Shown: one piece after another, positions 23,674-32,345 of the stretch
How the letters are laid out: every line of letters starts with the position of its first letter
How positions within the stretch are numbered: position 1 is the first letter of the stretch
From: Streptomyces sp. DSM 15324
Lineage (GTDB): Bacteria > Actinomycetota > Actinomycetes > Streptomycetales > Streptomycetaceae
Assembly: GCF_001514285.1 (NCBI RefSeq)
Contig: NZ_KQ949029.1
Coordinates: forward strand, 24,942 to 88,941
Length of the DNA: 64,000 nucleotides
Reading direction: 5' to 3'
Notes under the pieces: generated by a model
Databases searched by the model: none
Told to the model about the DNA's origin: nothing
The model's input: the letters and a program-made list of their open reading frames with translations, nothing else
Program-made: the position numbers and the translations under genes

Positions 23674-25758
23674 ATGCACGCCGACCGGCAGCGACACGCC
23701 GCAGATCCCGATCGCGGCCGGGGGCTTCCCCAGCGTGTGGTCCAGCCCCCGGAAAGCGCGGGCCCCCAGCAGGCCGCCGCCCGGCTCGCGGGCGGCCTGT
23801 CGCCCGCCACCGCGCTGTCTCTCCAGCGGGCGATCGGCAACGCCGCGGTCGCCCGGCTGGTGGATCGGGAGCGCCATCAGCACAGTGCCGACTGCGGCCA
23901 TGGCGCGACCGTGCAACGCAGCGTCGACGACCAGAGCGTGCAGCGCGACGCCCTGGAACGGGTGGATGCCGTGACGCGGGCCTCGGGCAGCCCGCTGCGG
24001 ACGGACGTCAGGCGCCGGATGGAGAGCGACTACGGCGGCGAGGACTTCAGCGACGTCCGAGTCCACGTCGACCGCAGCTCGGCCGAGGCCGTCGGCGCCA
24101 GGGCGTACACCACGAAGACCCACCACATCGTCTTCCGCAGCGCGGCCGACATGGACGACCACACCATGCGCCACGAACTGCAGCACGTCCGCCAGCAGCG
24201 AGCGGGGGCTGTTCCCTCGGGCATCAGCGACCCCACCGACGCCTGGGAGCGCGACGCGGAGAGCACGGCCACCAAGCTGGGGCAGAGGCCGGCAGGCGTC
24301 CAGCGTTCCGTGGCCCCGGAGTTGAACCACACGTCCGCCCAGGGCGTCGCCGTCCAGCGGATGCCGTCGAGCGGCTCGCAAAGGGAGAGGAGACAACGCC
24401 CGAGCGTGTCGGAATGCCGGATCGAAGGACGCGGCAGCGGGTTCCGGGTGTGGGTCTCCAGGCCCTCGAGTCCGGCGCATTCTCCCCACGACGAGACCGG
24501 GCCGACGAGCAACAACTTCCTGAACCAGGAGTCGGCTATCGGGCACCAAGGGGGTGTCCGGTATGACAGGTCGGTCATCCAGTACCTAGGGGGGGTGATA
24601 ACCGGCGAGACCGAAACGGCGAGCAACAACTACCTGAACCAAGGGGCGGCGATCCTCAACCAGGGGTATACCCAGTACCGATCGACGGTGACCCAGTACC
24701 TGGGGTCGGGTTCTCGGAGTAGAAGGAGGGTGGTACGCGGCGGGAACGCCCCGGCGACCAACAACTTCTCGAACTATGATTCGACTATCGGCACCCAAGG
24801 GTCAGAAATCCTGCACCAGGGTGCGGTTGTTCGGGTCCGGGGAGGCCGGGTTATCCCTGACCAAGGGAGGGTGAGCCACCCGGGTGGTCTGCATGTCATG
24901 GATTTGTCTCAGAGCACCATGAACAACCTTGGTACAGGGAATCTGCTCGCCGCTAACTACATCAGCCAGCGCCGCTCCGGCGACACCGACCGGGACCGGG
25001 GAACCAACTGGGAATTTCACTCCCCCACGGAAAATTTTCATGGTCGGATGCAGTACCACGGAAACACTTTCAACGCGGGCGACGGGTCCATCGTATTCGA
25101 CGGCGGAGACACGGCCGGCGATTTCGAAAGGGTTGACCGTAGATCGGTTTTGACCATAGGAAATGACGTCGACACGGGCGGTGAGGATTTCAGACACAGA
25201 GGTGGAGGGGGTGTGTACAACGCAAACTTCATCGTCGGCAGTCGAATCACCGGAAGCACCTTCGACATGTTCGGCGACGAAGATTCCATCCGTGAAGGTG
25301 CCATATCCCCTCCAGCAATCCCGGACGAAGAATTCCGAACACAGAGGCCAACGGTCTTGAACTTCGAGGGCGACTTCACAGTGGAAGGGGACGCGTCGAT
25401 GTTCATCGGGAACGTTTTCGACGCTGACAACTTCAGTGCGTGGAGCCGGCGGCAAGGAGGCCGTAGAGGCGAGCAAGGCGCCGACCATACTGAGGGCGGG
25501 TTTCCCGACTACACACGCGAAGATCTGTATATCGGCAACACATTCAGAATCCTCGGTGGCACCATCACCCTCTCCGGTGGCGTCTACTTGCACAACTCCT
25601 TCTCGGCGGACAGGATCATCATCCGAGGCAACGCAGTGTTCGTGGGCGGCAATACGTTCGACGGCGAGGTCGAAGTCGAGAATGCCGACCAGATGGCCCA
25701 GGAAATCTATGTCGGTCACATCGCCCACAGGCCTGCCGGCCGGGTCACTCCGCTCTGA
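23674..25758 (+). CDS. DUF4157 (eCIS-core) protein with beta-solenoid C-terminus, candidate injection-system cargo
   Basis: The 694-residue protein starts at the ATG at 23674, behind AAGAGGAGA. Residues about 40-75 form a conserved helix (LSPATALSLQRAIGNAAVAR). Residues about 105-175 are the DUF4157 domain (RRRMESDYGGEDFSDVRVHV, and the HExxH-type motif HELQH at 167-171). Four VQR tripeptides lie in residues about 80-230. From about 279 to the end there are imperfect SNN(F/Y)LNQ repeats (about 279, 317, 362) and then GNxF-spaced short strands (IGNTFRILGGTITLSGGVYL) suggesting a beta solenoid. The tail has visibly lower GC than its neighbours, a sign of separate origin. DUF4157 marks eCIS-associated effectors; this one lies 8.7 kb before the eCIS regulator. 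Confidence 0.85.
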   Translation: MHADRQRHAADPDRGRGLPQRVVQPPESAGPQQAAARLAGGLSPATALSLQRAIGNAAVARLVDRERHQHSADCGHGATVQRSVDDQSVQRDALERVDAVTRASGSPLRTDVRRRMESDYGGEDFSDVRVHVDRSSAEAVGARAYTTKTHHIVFRSAADMDDHTMRHELQHVRQQRAGAVPSGISDPTDAWERDAESTATKLGQRPAGVQRSVAPELNHTSAQGVAVQRMPSSGSQRERRQRPSVSECRIEGRGSGFRVWVSRPSSPAHSPHDETGPTSNNFLNQESAIGHQGGVRYDRSVIQYLGGVITGETETASNNYLNQGAAILNQGYTQYRSTVTQYLGSGSRSRRRVVRGGNAPATNNFSNYDSTIGTQGSEILHQGAVVRVRGGRVIPDQGRVSHPGGLHVMDLSQSTMNNLGTGNLLAANYISQRRSGDTDRDRGTNWEFHSPTENFHGRMQYHGNTFNAGDGSIVFDGGDTAGDFERVDRRSVLTIGNDVDTGGEDFRHRGGGGVYNANFIVGSRITGSTFDMFGDEDSIREGAISPPAIPDEEFRTQRPTVLNFEGDFTVEGDASMFIGNVFDADNFSAWSRRQGGRRGEQGADHTEGGFPDYTREDLYIGNTFRILGGTITLSGGVYLHNSFSADRIIIRGNAVFVGGNTFDGEVEVENADQMAQEIYVGHIAHRPAGRVTPL

Positions 25759-26086
25759 AATCTGCGGGTGAAAGACCCGGTACCTGTCCGTGCCGGTCAG
25801 CGCAAGGCGTATCCCGAAGCCGTCGAGGCCGCGCATGCCGACGTCGCTGCTCTGACGGCCCGTGAACTCCCCAAGCGATGCCGGGTCACCGAGGGGCAGG
25901 CCGGCCGTCGGACGGCGCGGCTGGGGAGCCTGCCGGCCACCCTCGACGGGGGAGGGACGAAGTGGAAGCGCAAGGGGAAGCGCCCCTGGCGCAGACCGTG
26001 GCGCAGACTGTGGCGGCGGCGAGACCAGACAGCGCGCTTACAGCCGGCTGACCAGAGCTTCACATCGTGCGGCCAGGCTGGGCGCC
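25759..26086. other. Gap with short basic repeats, no firm gene
   Basis: A rightward frame has some protein-like sequence (QRKAYPEAVEAAHADVAALT) and an Arg/Trp-rich RRPWRRPWRRLWRRR stretch encoded by GTGGCGCAGAC-type direct repeats. It has no ribosome site and overlaps the next gene's leader. Not called. Confidence 0.3.
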
Positions 26087-26698
26087 ATGCAGAATCTCAC
26101 CTCTCGATCATTGCCCGGGTCCCCTCGCCTGCCTCGTCGTGCGGCACGGGGCGCCCTGCTCATCGCGGCCGCTGCGACGGCGATCGCCGTCCTGACCGCG
26201 TGCGGCGGCTCGGCCGGCACGGACGACGGCGGCAAGGCCGGTGGCGGCGATGTCGCTTCGCTGCCCTCGTCGGGAACCGCCGGCGGGTCGGCGACGGCCA
26301 CCACCGACCCGGACGCCGGCCGTCCCCAGATACGGCTGGACAGCTCGCAGGACGACCGGAACCGCATGATGGCTGCCTGGGAGGCTTGCCTGAAGGAGAA
26401 GGGCGGCCCGAACGCGCTCCTGGAGTACAAGAAGAAGGACGGGAAAACCCCGGCGGGGACGGCGTGTCATTCAAAGCTCCCGCTCGACCCGCCGGAACTC
26501 GATCCGGCCAAGAACCCCCACTACAACGACGACGTGCGGGTCATGATCCAGTGCATGAACAGCAAGGGCATCAAGACCGAGGCGGCCCCCAACGGCGGTC
26601 CCGGCTGGGCGCTGGTGCACGGAAGCGACATGGGCCTGCCCACCTACGAACCGGCTGAACGGGCCTGCCTCCCCAAGGCATTCGGCGGCGGCAGCTGA
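26087..26698 (+). CDS. Lipoprotein of unknown function
   Basis: The 203-residue product has a signal peptide with twin-arginine-like and hydrophobic regions (RRAARGALLIAAAATAIAVL) and the lipobox LTAC, followed by a Gly/Ser/Asp-rich linker. The folded part has paired cysteines (WEACLKEKGG, TACHSKL, IQCMNSKGI, RACLPKAF), typical of Streptomyces lipoproteins encoded beside two-component and efflux genes. It converges with the adjacent sensor kinase gene and may be part of its signalling or of the efflux unit. Confidence 0.82.
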   Translation: MQNLTSRSLPGSPRLPRRAARGALLIAAAATAIAVLTACGGSAGTDDGGKAGGGDVASLPSSGTAGGSATATTDPDAGRPQIRLDSSQDDRNRMMAAWEACLKEKGGPNALLEYKKKDGKTPAGTACHSKLPLDPPELDPAKNPHYNDDVRVMIQCMNSKGIKTEAAPNGGPGWALVHGSDMGLPTYEPAERACLPKAFGGGS

Positions 26699-26715
26699 GG
26701 GTGCCGCCCGACGGG

Positions 26716-28515
26716 TCAGGTCGGCAGGTGAAGCGCGAAGACCGTCCCGGTGCCCAGGGTGCTCGTCACGGTGACCTCACCCTTGTGGGCCTCGACGAGC
26801 TGGCGCACGATGGCCAGGCCCAGGCCGCTGCCGCCGGTCCGGCGGCTGCGTGACTGTTCGGCCCGCCAGAAGCGGTCGAACACCCGCGGCAGGTCCTCCG
26901 GGCCGATGCCGCTGCCCGTGTCGGCCACCTCGATCAGGACCGTCCCTCCGGTCCGTCGGGAGCGCAGGGTCACCTTGCCGCCGGGAGGGGTGTGCCGGAC
27001 GGCATTGGACACCAGGTTGCCCACGACCTGACGCAGCCGCAGCGGGTCCGCGAACAACCAGGCGTCGCCTTCCGCACACACCTCCACGGCGACTCCCGCT
27101 GCCTGTGCCCGGCCGCCGTGCACGGTGGCGACGTGCTGCAGGATCGTGCTCGCCTCCAGGTACTCCTGGTGCAACTGGAGCGTGCCGGCGTCGGAAGCGG
27201 CCAGGTCCTGGAGGTCGTCGATGATGTGCTGGAGCAGCAGGGTCTCCTCCAACAGCGCGGCGGTCACGTCATCCTCGTCGGACAGCATGCCGTCCTGAGT
27301 CGCCTCCAGCCAGCCGCGGATGGTGGTGAGCGGGGTGCGCAGTTCGTGGGCGATGTCACTGACCATCGCCTTGCGCTGCGCCTCCATGCGTTCGCGGTAC
27401 TCCGACAGGTCGTTGAAGGCCACCGTGAGGTGGCCGATCTCGTCGTCGGTGGTCACGGGAACGGGGGCGTGCCCCCGTCCCTGCTGCCGGGCCGCGTCGG
27501 TGAGCGCGCGCAGCGGTCTCACCAGACGCAGGCCGACCACGACCGTCACGGCCGTGGTCAGCGCCAGGACCAGCGCGGTGACGCCCACGATCCGCATGGT
27601 GTTTTCTCGGGAGAAGGTGAAACCGGACACCGCTGCCGAGCCGGTCGACTCACTGACGAACAGCCGCGCCGCGGGTGCGACGTAGGGGGCGAGTTGTTCG
27701 CGTCGGCTGGTGTCGACGCAGTTCTGCGCGGCCGTGCCGGACGCGCTGTCTGCCAGGAGGGGACGCGTGGGCGCGAGGTCGAGTCCGAGTTTCACCGCGG
27801 GCAGACCCTGACGGTCCAGGCAGTTCTTGATCGATGCGTTGAGGCGGCCGAGCGCCTCGGCCTCGGCCGGTGTGGGGGCGTTGACGGCGGCCAGCGGGCA
27901 GGTGATCGCGCCCTTTTTCCAGTCGTCGCTGCTTCCGGATATCTCGATCCTCGGGTGACCGCCGGGGAGATGGGTCAGCCTGGCCGTGAAGGGCAGCCCG
28001 CGCAGGCATCGCAGGGCCTTCTGCGCCGCGGCGAGGAGTTCCTGGCGCTGCCCGGCCGGCAACCGGAACGGTCCGAGCGCCTGGGGGTAGATGCGGTCCG
28101 CGGGGGTGGCGGGGATCAGGGCCGGGTCGGCCTGGAGCGGGTCGATGACCGCGAGCGCCTGGGACGCCGTCGAGGACGCACCGGGTGAGGAGTCGGCGAA
28201 TGTCCGGCCGTCAGCGTCCTGGACGGTGCGCAGGATGATGCGGCGATCCGTCCGGCGGGCGAGGGCCGCAACCGTCCGGTCGACCCCGTCCCACCGCGGG
28301 TGGGTCGCGGCGTAGTCCATCAACGTCTTGTAGACGGTGAGGTCGTCGCGCAGTGCCTGCCCGCTCTGCTGGCGGATCGTACTGGCCGTCGTCTGCACCG
28401 CGAGCCAGGCGGTGGCCGAGAGCGCGCAGACCGCGATGAGCAACGAGGCGCCCAGCAGCCTGGTCAGAAGGCTCTTGCGCAGCGGGACACCGGCCGTGGC
28501 GGCGTCAGGCCTCAC
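26716..28515 (-). CDS. Sensor histidine kinase (two transmembrane helices, HAMP)
   Basis: The product has 599 residues. TM1 (LLGASLLIAVCALSATAWLA) and TM2 (RIVGVTALVLALTTAVTVVV) enclose a roughly 280-residue extracytoplasmic domain with several cysteines. A HAMP linker and HisKA follow (MVSDIAHELRTPLTTIRGWL, phospho-His), then HATPase_c (NLVSNAVRHTPPGGK, VADTGSGIGPEDLPRVFDRF, GGSGLGLAIVRQLVEAH). Its GTG overlaps the stop of the response regulator gene (GTGA). The large sensor domain may bind a cell-envelope or peptide ligand; the MacB-like exporter is transcribed divergently beside it. Confidence 0.93.
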   Translation of the reverse strand: MRPDAATAGVPLRKSLLTRLLGASLLIAVCALSATAWLAVQTTASTIRQQSGQALRDDLTVYKTLMDYAATHPRWDGVDRTVAALARRTDRRIILRTVQDADGRTFADSSPGASSTASQALAVIDPLQADPALIPATPADRIYPQALGPFRLPAGQRQELLAAAQKALRCLRGLPFTARLTHLPGGHPRIEISGSSDDWKKGAITCPLAAVNAPTPAEAEALGRLNASIKNCLDRQGLPAVKLGLDLAPTRPLLADSASGTAAQNCVDTSRREQLAPYVAPAARLFVSESTGSAAVSGFTFSRENTMRIVGVTALVLALTTAVTVVVGLRLVRPLRALTDAARQQGRGHAPVPVTTDDEIGHLTVAFNDLSEYRERMEAQRKAMVSDIAHELRTPLTTIRGWLEATQDGMLSDEDDVTAALLEETLLLQHIIDDLQDLAASDAGTLQLHQEYLEASTILQHVATVHGGRAQAAGVAVEVCAEGDAWLFADPLRLRQVVGNLVSNAVRHTPPGGKVTLRSRRTGGTVLIEVADTGSGIGPEDLPRVFDRFWRAEQSRSRRTGGSGLGLAIVRQLVEAHKGEVTVTSTLGTGTVFALHLPT

Positions 28516-29264
28516 CGGTATTCCTTCGGCTCGTCACCAGGGGCCTCGGATGGGTCCGATCCTGCTGAGCCATCGGTCAGCTTGTATCCGACGCCGAAGA
28601 CGGTCACCAGATGGACGGGCCGTGCCGGGTCGGGTTCGAGCTTCTTGCGCAGATTGAGGATGTGCACGTCGACCGTGCGCTCCGTGACGTAGGTGTCGGT
28701 TCCCCGGGTGTGCGTGAGCAGTTGGCGACGGGTGAAGACGCGCTCGGGCGCCGCCGCCATGAACGCGAGCACCTTGAACTCGCCCGCGGTCAGCTCCACC
28801 CGCCGCCCGCCGAGGGCGACGACATGGCGCGCCGGATCCACGACGAGGGCGCCGACCCGCAGGACGCGATCATGCGCGGGCTGCTCCGGGACCTCGGCGG
28901 GCCGGGCCCGGCGCAGGAGGGTGCGTATGCGCGCCATGAGCTCCCGGGCACTGTACGGCTTGGTCATGTAGTCGTCGGCGCCCAGTTCGAGACCGAGGAG
29001 GAGGTCCTCCTCGGTGGTGCGGGCCGTGAGCATCAGGACCGGGAGGTCTGACTCCCGGCGTAGCACGCGGCAGACCTGCAGGCCGTCCGTCCCGGGCATC
29101 ATCACGTCCAGGACCAGCAGGTCGGGGCGGCGCCGACGAGCTTCCTCGATCGCCGCGCGTCCGTCGTGCACGACGACGGTCGTGTGGCCGTCGTGCTCGA
29201 GATAGCGGCGAATGACCGTCGCCTGCCTGATGTCGTCCTCGGCTATCAGAATATGTGCGCTCAC
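28512..29264 (-). CDS. OmpR/PhoB-family response regulator
   Basis: The product has 250 residues from the GTG at 29264. The receiver domain is typical (ILIAEDDIRQATVIRRYLEH, LLVLDVMMPGTDGLQVCRVL with the phospho-Asp, LMLTARTTEEDLLLGLELGA, YMTKPYSARELMARIRTLLR). The C-terminal winged helix ends TYVTERTVDVHILNLRKKLE and FGVGYKLTDG. It is coupled to the kinase gene and divergent from the adaptor/ABC exporter genes, its likely targets. Confidence 0.95.
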   Translation of the reverse strand: MSAHILIAEDDIRQATVIRRYLEHDGHTTVVVHDGRAAIEEARRRRPDLLVLDVMMPGTDGLQVCRVLRRESDLPVLMLTARTTEEDLLLGLELGADDYMTKPYSARELMARIRTLLRRARPAEVPEQPAHDRVLRVGALVVDPARHVVALGGRRVELTAGEFKVLAFMAAAPERVFTRRQLLTHTRGTDTYVTERTVDVHILNLRKKLEPDPARPVHLVTVFGVGYKLTDGSAGSDPSEAPGDEPKEYR

Positions 29265-29309
29265 GCCGGTGACCCTAGGACACCCTCGGGACCTCGAACA
29301 CGCTCTTGA

Positions 29310-29981
29310 TGGCAACCTGACAGGAGCTTCATATCGCTCGACCACGATGGAGAGGCGGTCCTCACCGGCGCCCTCGTCGCCGCGATCAAGGCATGGCAGA
29401 CCCACGTCGGCATGCTCCCCACCGGCGTTCTGGGCCCGGGCGACGTAGCGGTCACCCACAGCTCGGTGCGGGTCGCCTCGGTGCAGGCACAGGCGGGTGA
29501 CCCGGCCACCACGGCCCTGATGTCGGTCACCGGCACGCGCAAGTCCGTGACGGTGCCCGTCGACGCGACCGAGGTCGGCTCGATCAACCAGGGCGACCGG
29601 GTGACCGTCACCCTGCCGGACAACTCGACCGTGCACGGCAGCGTCACGGCCATCAGCACGGTGGTGCAGTCGGGGGACGCCGGGGACAGCGGAAGCGACG
29701 CGGGGACCACACGAGTGGCCGTCGGCGTCGCGCTGGACAACACCGAGGCGGTGCGCCACCTGACCTCCGCGCCCGTGCAGGTGCAGTTCAGCACCCGCAC
29801 CCGCAAGGGGGTCCTCGCGGTACCGGTCGGTGCGCTGCTGGCGCTGAGCGGGGGCGGTTACGCCGTCCAGATCCCCGGCGGCCCGCTGGTGCCGGTGAGG
29901 ACGGGGCTGTTCGCCAAGGGCCAGGTGGAGATCAGCGGGGCGGACATCAGCCCCGGCACCGAAGTGGTGACGACGTCATGA
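29310..29981 (+). pseudogene. Efflux adaptor (HlyD/MacA-like) lacking its N-terminus
   Basis: The frame is open from an in-frame stop near 29307 but has no start before an ATG at 29412. It reads a peptidoglycan-binding-like piece (AIKAWQTHVGMLPTGVLGPG), then beta-barrel and C-terminal adaptor sequence (TGTRKSVTVPVDATEVGSIN, VQFSTRTRKGVLAVPVGALL, GLFAKGQVEISG). Actinomycete adaptors of this type are about 350-400 residues with a signal anchor; that half is missing. Its stop overlaps the ABC ATPase start (ATGA). It is a truncated gene unless an unusual start is used. Confidence 0.7.
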
Positions 29982-30721
29982 CCGTCCCTGTCGACGACGC
30001 CGCCGTCGGAGAGGGCACGCTCATGCCCCACAGCCCCCGGCCCGTACTGGCGGTCCGGGACGCGACCATGCTGTATCCGGGCGGAGTCAGGGCCCTCGAC
30101 GACGTCTCGCTGACCGTCCTGAGCGGCGAACTGCTGGCCATCGTGGGACCGTCCGGGTCCGGCAAGTCCACACTGCTCAACATCATGGGCACCCTGGACC
30201 GGCCGACCAGCGGCACCGTGGAGATCGGCGGCCAGGACGTCACGGCCTACTCCGACCGGCGGCTGTCCGCGCTGCGCGGCCGATGGCTCGGCTTCGTCTT
30301 CCAGCAGTTCCACCTCACCGACGGACTGTCAGCCGCCGAGAACGTGGCCACCGGCCTGCTCTACGCCGGGGTGCCGCGCCGCCGGCGCCGTCCGCTCGCC
30401 CTGGAGGCGCTGGCCCGGGTCGGTCTGGCTCACCGCGCCGATCACCTGCCCAACCATCTGTCCGGAGGCGAGAAGCAGCGCGTCGCCCTCGCCCGCGCAG
30501 TGGTGCACAACCCTGCCCTGATCCTCGCCGACGAGCCGACCGGTGCACTGGACACCGCCAACGGCCACGCCGTACTGGACCTGCTGACCGCACTCAACCA
30601 TGAGGGCGCCACCATCGCGGTCATCACCCACGACAAGGACATCGCCATGCAACTTCCCCGCCAGGTGGAGATACGCGACGGCCGACTCGTCGCCGACACC
30701 CACGAGGGCGGCCGGCCATGA
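29978..30721 (+). CDS. ABC transporter ATP-binding protein (MacB/LolD type)
   Basis: The 247-residue protein is complete: Walker A GPSGSGKST, Q-loop in GFVFQQFHLTDGLSAAENVA, signature NHLSGGEKQRVALARAVV, Walker B LILADEPTGALD, and H-loop VITHDKD. It starts within the adaptor stop and ends within the permease start (both ATGA overlaps), so adaptor, ATPase and permease were built as one operon. It powers a MacB-like mechanotransmission exporter for peptides, lipids or antibiotics. Confidence 0.94.
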   Translation: MTVPVDDAAVGEGTLMPHSPRPVLAVRDATMLYPGGVRALDDVSLTVLSGELLAIVGPSGSGKSTLLNIMGTLDRPTSGTVEIGGQDVTAYSDRRLSALRGRWLGFVFQQFHLTDGLSAAENVATGLLYAGVPRRRRRPLALEALARVGLAHRADHLPNHLSGGEKQRVALARAVVHNPALILADEPTGALDTANGHAVLDLLTALNHEGATIAVITHDKDIAMQLPRQVEIRDGRLVADTHEGGRP

Positions 30722-31956
30722 CCACCGACGTCACGACGCGACCGACTGTCGCGGAACTGAACAGCTCCCCGGTACGGATGAACCCGCTGGACGTCCTCGG
30801 CCTCGGACTGCTCGGTGTCCGCACGCGCACGATGCGGGCCGCGCTGTCGGCGCTCGGCATCTCCATCGGCATCGCCACCATGCTCGTAGTCACCGGCATT
30901 CCGGCCTCCAGCCAGCGGGCGTTGCTGAACCAACTCACCGCACTCGGCACCAACATGCTCCGGGTGCAGCCGGTCCCCGGACAGCAGCCGCCGGTCCTGC
31001 TGCCGCCCGAGTCGGTGGACATGGCCGCCCGCATCGGCCCGGTCACGATCGCCAGTGCCGTCGCCAACACGCATGCCACCGTTCATCGCTCCGACCGGAT
31101 CGATCCGGACGACTACGCAGGCCTCACCGTCCTGGCGAGCAAGTCCAACCTGCTGTCAGCCATCAACGCCACCGTCGGTTCCGGCTCGTTCCTCACGCCG
31201 GGCATCCAGAAGTTCCCCACCGCGGTCCTCGGCTCGGTCGCCGCAACGCGCCTGGGCATCGAGCCCTTGACCCCCGGGCAGCCGAATCCGCAAATCTTCG
31301 TCAACGACCGCTGGTTCACCGTCGTCGGCATCCTCGCCACGACACCGCTGTCCCCGGACATCGACCGGTCCGTTCTGGTCGGCTGGGACGCCGCACGCAC
31401 CGAGCTGCACTTCGACGGACATCCCACGGTCATCTACGTCAAGGCTCGCGAGAACGCGATCGACGCAGTCCGAAGCGTCCTGCCCGCCACGGTCTACCCC
31501 CAACTCCCCGGCATGGCGCAGGTCAGCCGCCCCTCCGACGCCCTGGCCGCGAAACGGGCCGCGCAGGCCAACTTCTCCGCCCTGTTTCTCGGCCTCGCCG
31601 GAGTCGCCCTGCTCGTCGGCGGCATCGGAGTGGCCAACACCATGGTCATCTCCGTCCTCGAACGCCGCCGGGAGATCGGCCTGCGACGCGCCCTGGGTGC
31701 CAGCCGCGGCCAGATCCGCAACCAGTTCCTGACCGAATCGGTCATCCTGTCCGGGGCAGGCGGACTGGCGGGCGTCGTGCTCGGCGTCCTGGTGACCATC
31801 GGCTACGTCACCTACCAGGACTGGCCCGTGGTCATCCCGCTCGCCTCGGTGGCCGAAGGCTTCGGCGGGGCCGTCGCGGTCGGCGTGATCGCGGGCGTCT
31901 ACCCCTCCGTCAAGGCATCCCTTCTCACCCCCAACGAGGCCCTCGCGTCGGCCTGA
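30718..31956 (+). CDS. ABC transporter permease (MacB/FtsX family)
   Basis: The 412-residue protein has the MacB layout: TM1 (AALSALGISIGIATMLVVTG), a large extracytoplasmic domain of about 220 residues (PPESVDMAARIGPVTIASAV onward), then three TMs beginning FLGLAGVALLVGGIGVANTM, with the coupling motif VISVLERRREIGLRRALGAS. It pairs with the preceding ATPase. Without a full adaptor (see the truncated gene upstream) export may be compromised. The divergent OmpR-type system probably controls it. Confidence 0.93.
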   Translation: MTTDVTTRPTVAELNSSPVRMNPLDVLGLGLLGVRTRTMRAALSALGISIGIATMLVVTGIPASSQRALLNQLTALGTNMLRVQPVPGQQPPVLLPPESVDMAARIGPVTIASAVANTHATVHRSDRIDPDDYAGLTVLASKSNLLSAINATVGSGSFLTPGIQKFPTAVLGSVAATRLGIEPLTPGQPNPQIFVNDRWFTVVGILATTPLSPDIDRSVLVGWDAARTELHFDGHPTVIYVKARENAIDAVRSVLPATVYPQLPGMAQVSRPSDALAAKRAAQANFSALFLGLAGVALLVGGIGVANTMVISVLERRREIGLRRALGASRGQIRNQFLTESVILSGAGGLAGVVLGVLVTIGYVTYQDWPVVIPLASVAEGFGGAVAVGVIAGVYPSVKASLLTPNEALASA

Positions 31957-32345
31957 GACCCGCGTCGGGCCCTCTTCGACGAGTTGAGACGGGCCACCGG
32001 GGGGTGGCCGGACATGACCGAGCACGGCTGGGACCGCGCGCGTGGCCGTTCGAACGCTCCACGGCCGCCCCGCGGCGCGGGTATCCCCCGCGGCTGCCGT
32101 CACCGAACGGCCCGCAGCCCGGCTCCCATGCCGGTGTCCACCACCAACCGGTTGAGCGTCACCACGCAGTTCCGGGCGTCGCCGGATGCCGAGTTTGCTT
32201 GCCTCCTGCCGTCGTGGACGTGCCGTGGTCACGTCGCGCGCCTCGTGGTTCTCCACGATGGTCCGTGTGCGGCAGGAGCAGAAATGTAACGCCGTCGGCC
32301 AGTCATGACTCTGTAAGACAGGCCACACAGAAGCATGGGGGCAAA
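31957..32345. other. Leader region before the eCIS regulator
   Basis: No gene is recognised. It holds a 9-bp inverted repeat (CTCCTGCCG at 32203-32211, CGGCAGGAG at 32270-32278) and a GTCATGAC dyad near 32303, within 150 nt of the LuxR gene. These are possible regulator sites. Confidence 0.4.

Noticed and set aside
32203..32278. 9-bp inverted repeat with 58-nt spacing before the eCIS regulator, considered as an operator
   Set aside because: The arms are short and the spacing is wide, close to chance expectation in GC-rich DNA; noted only in the leader entry.
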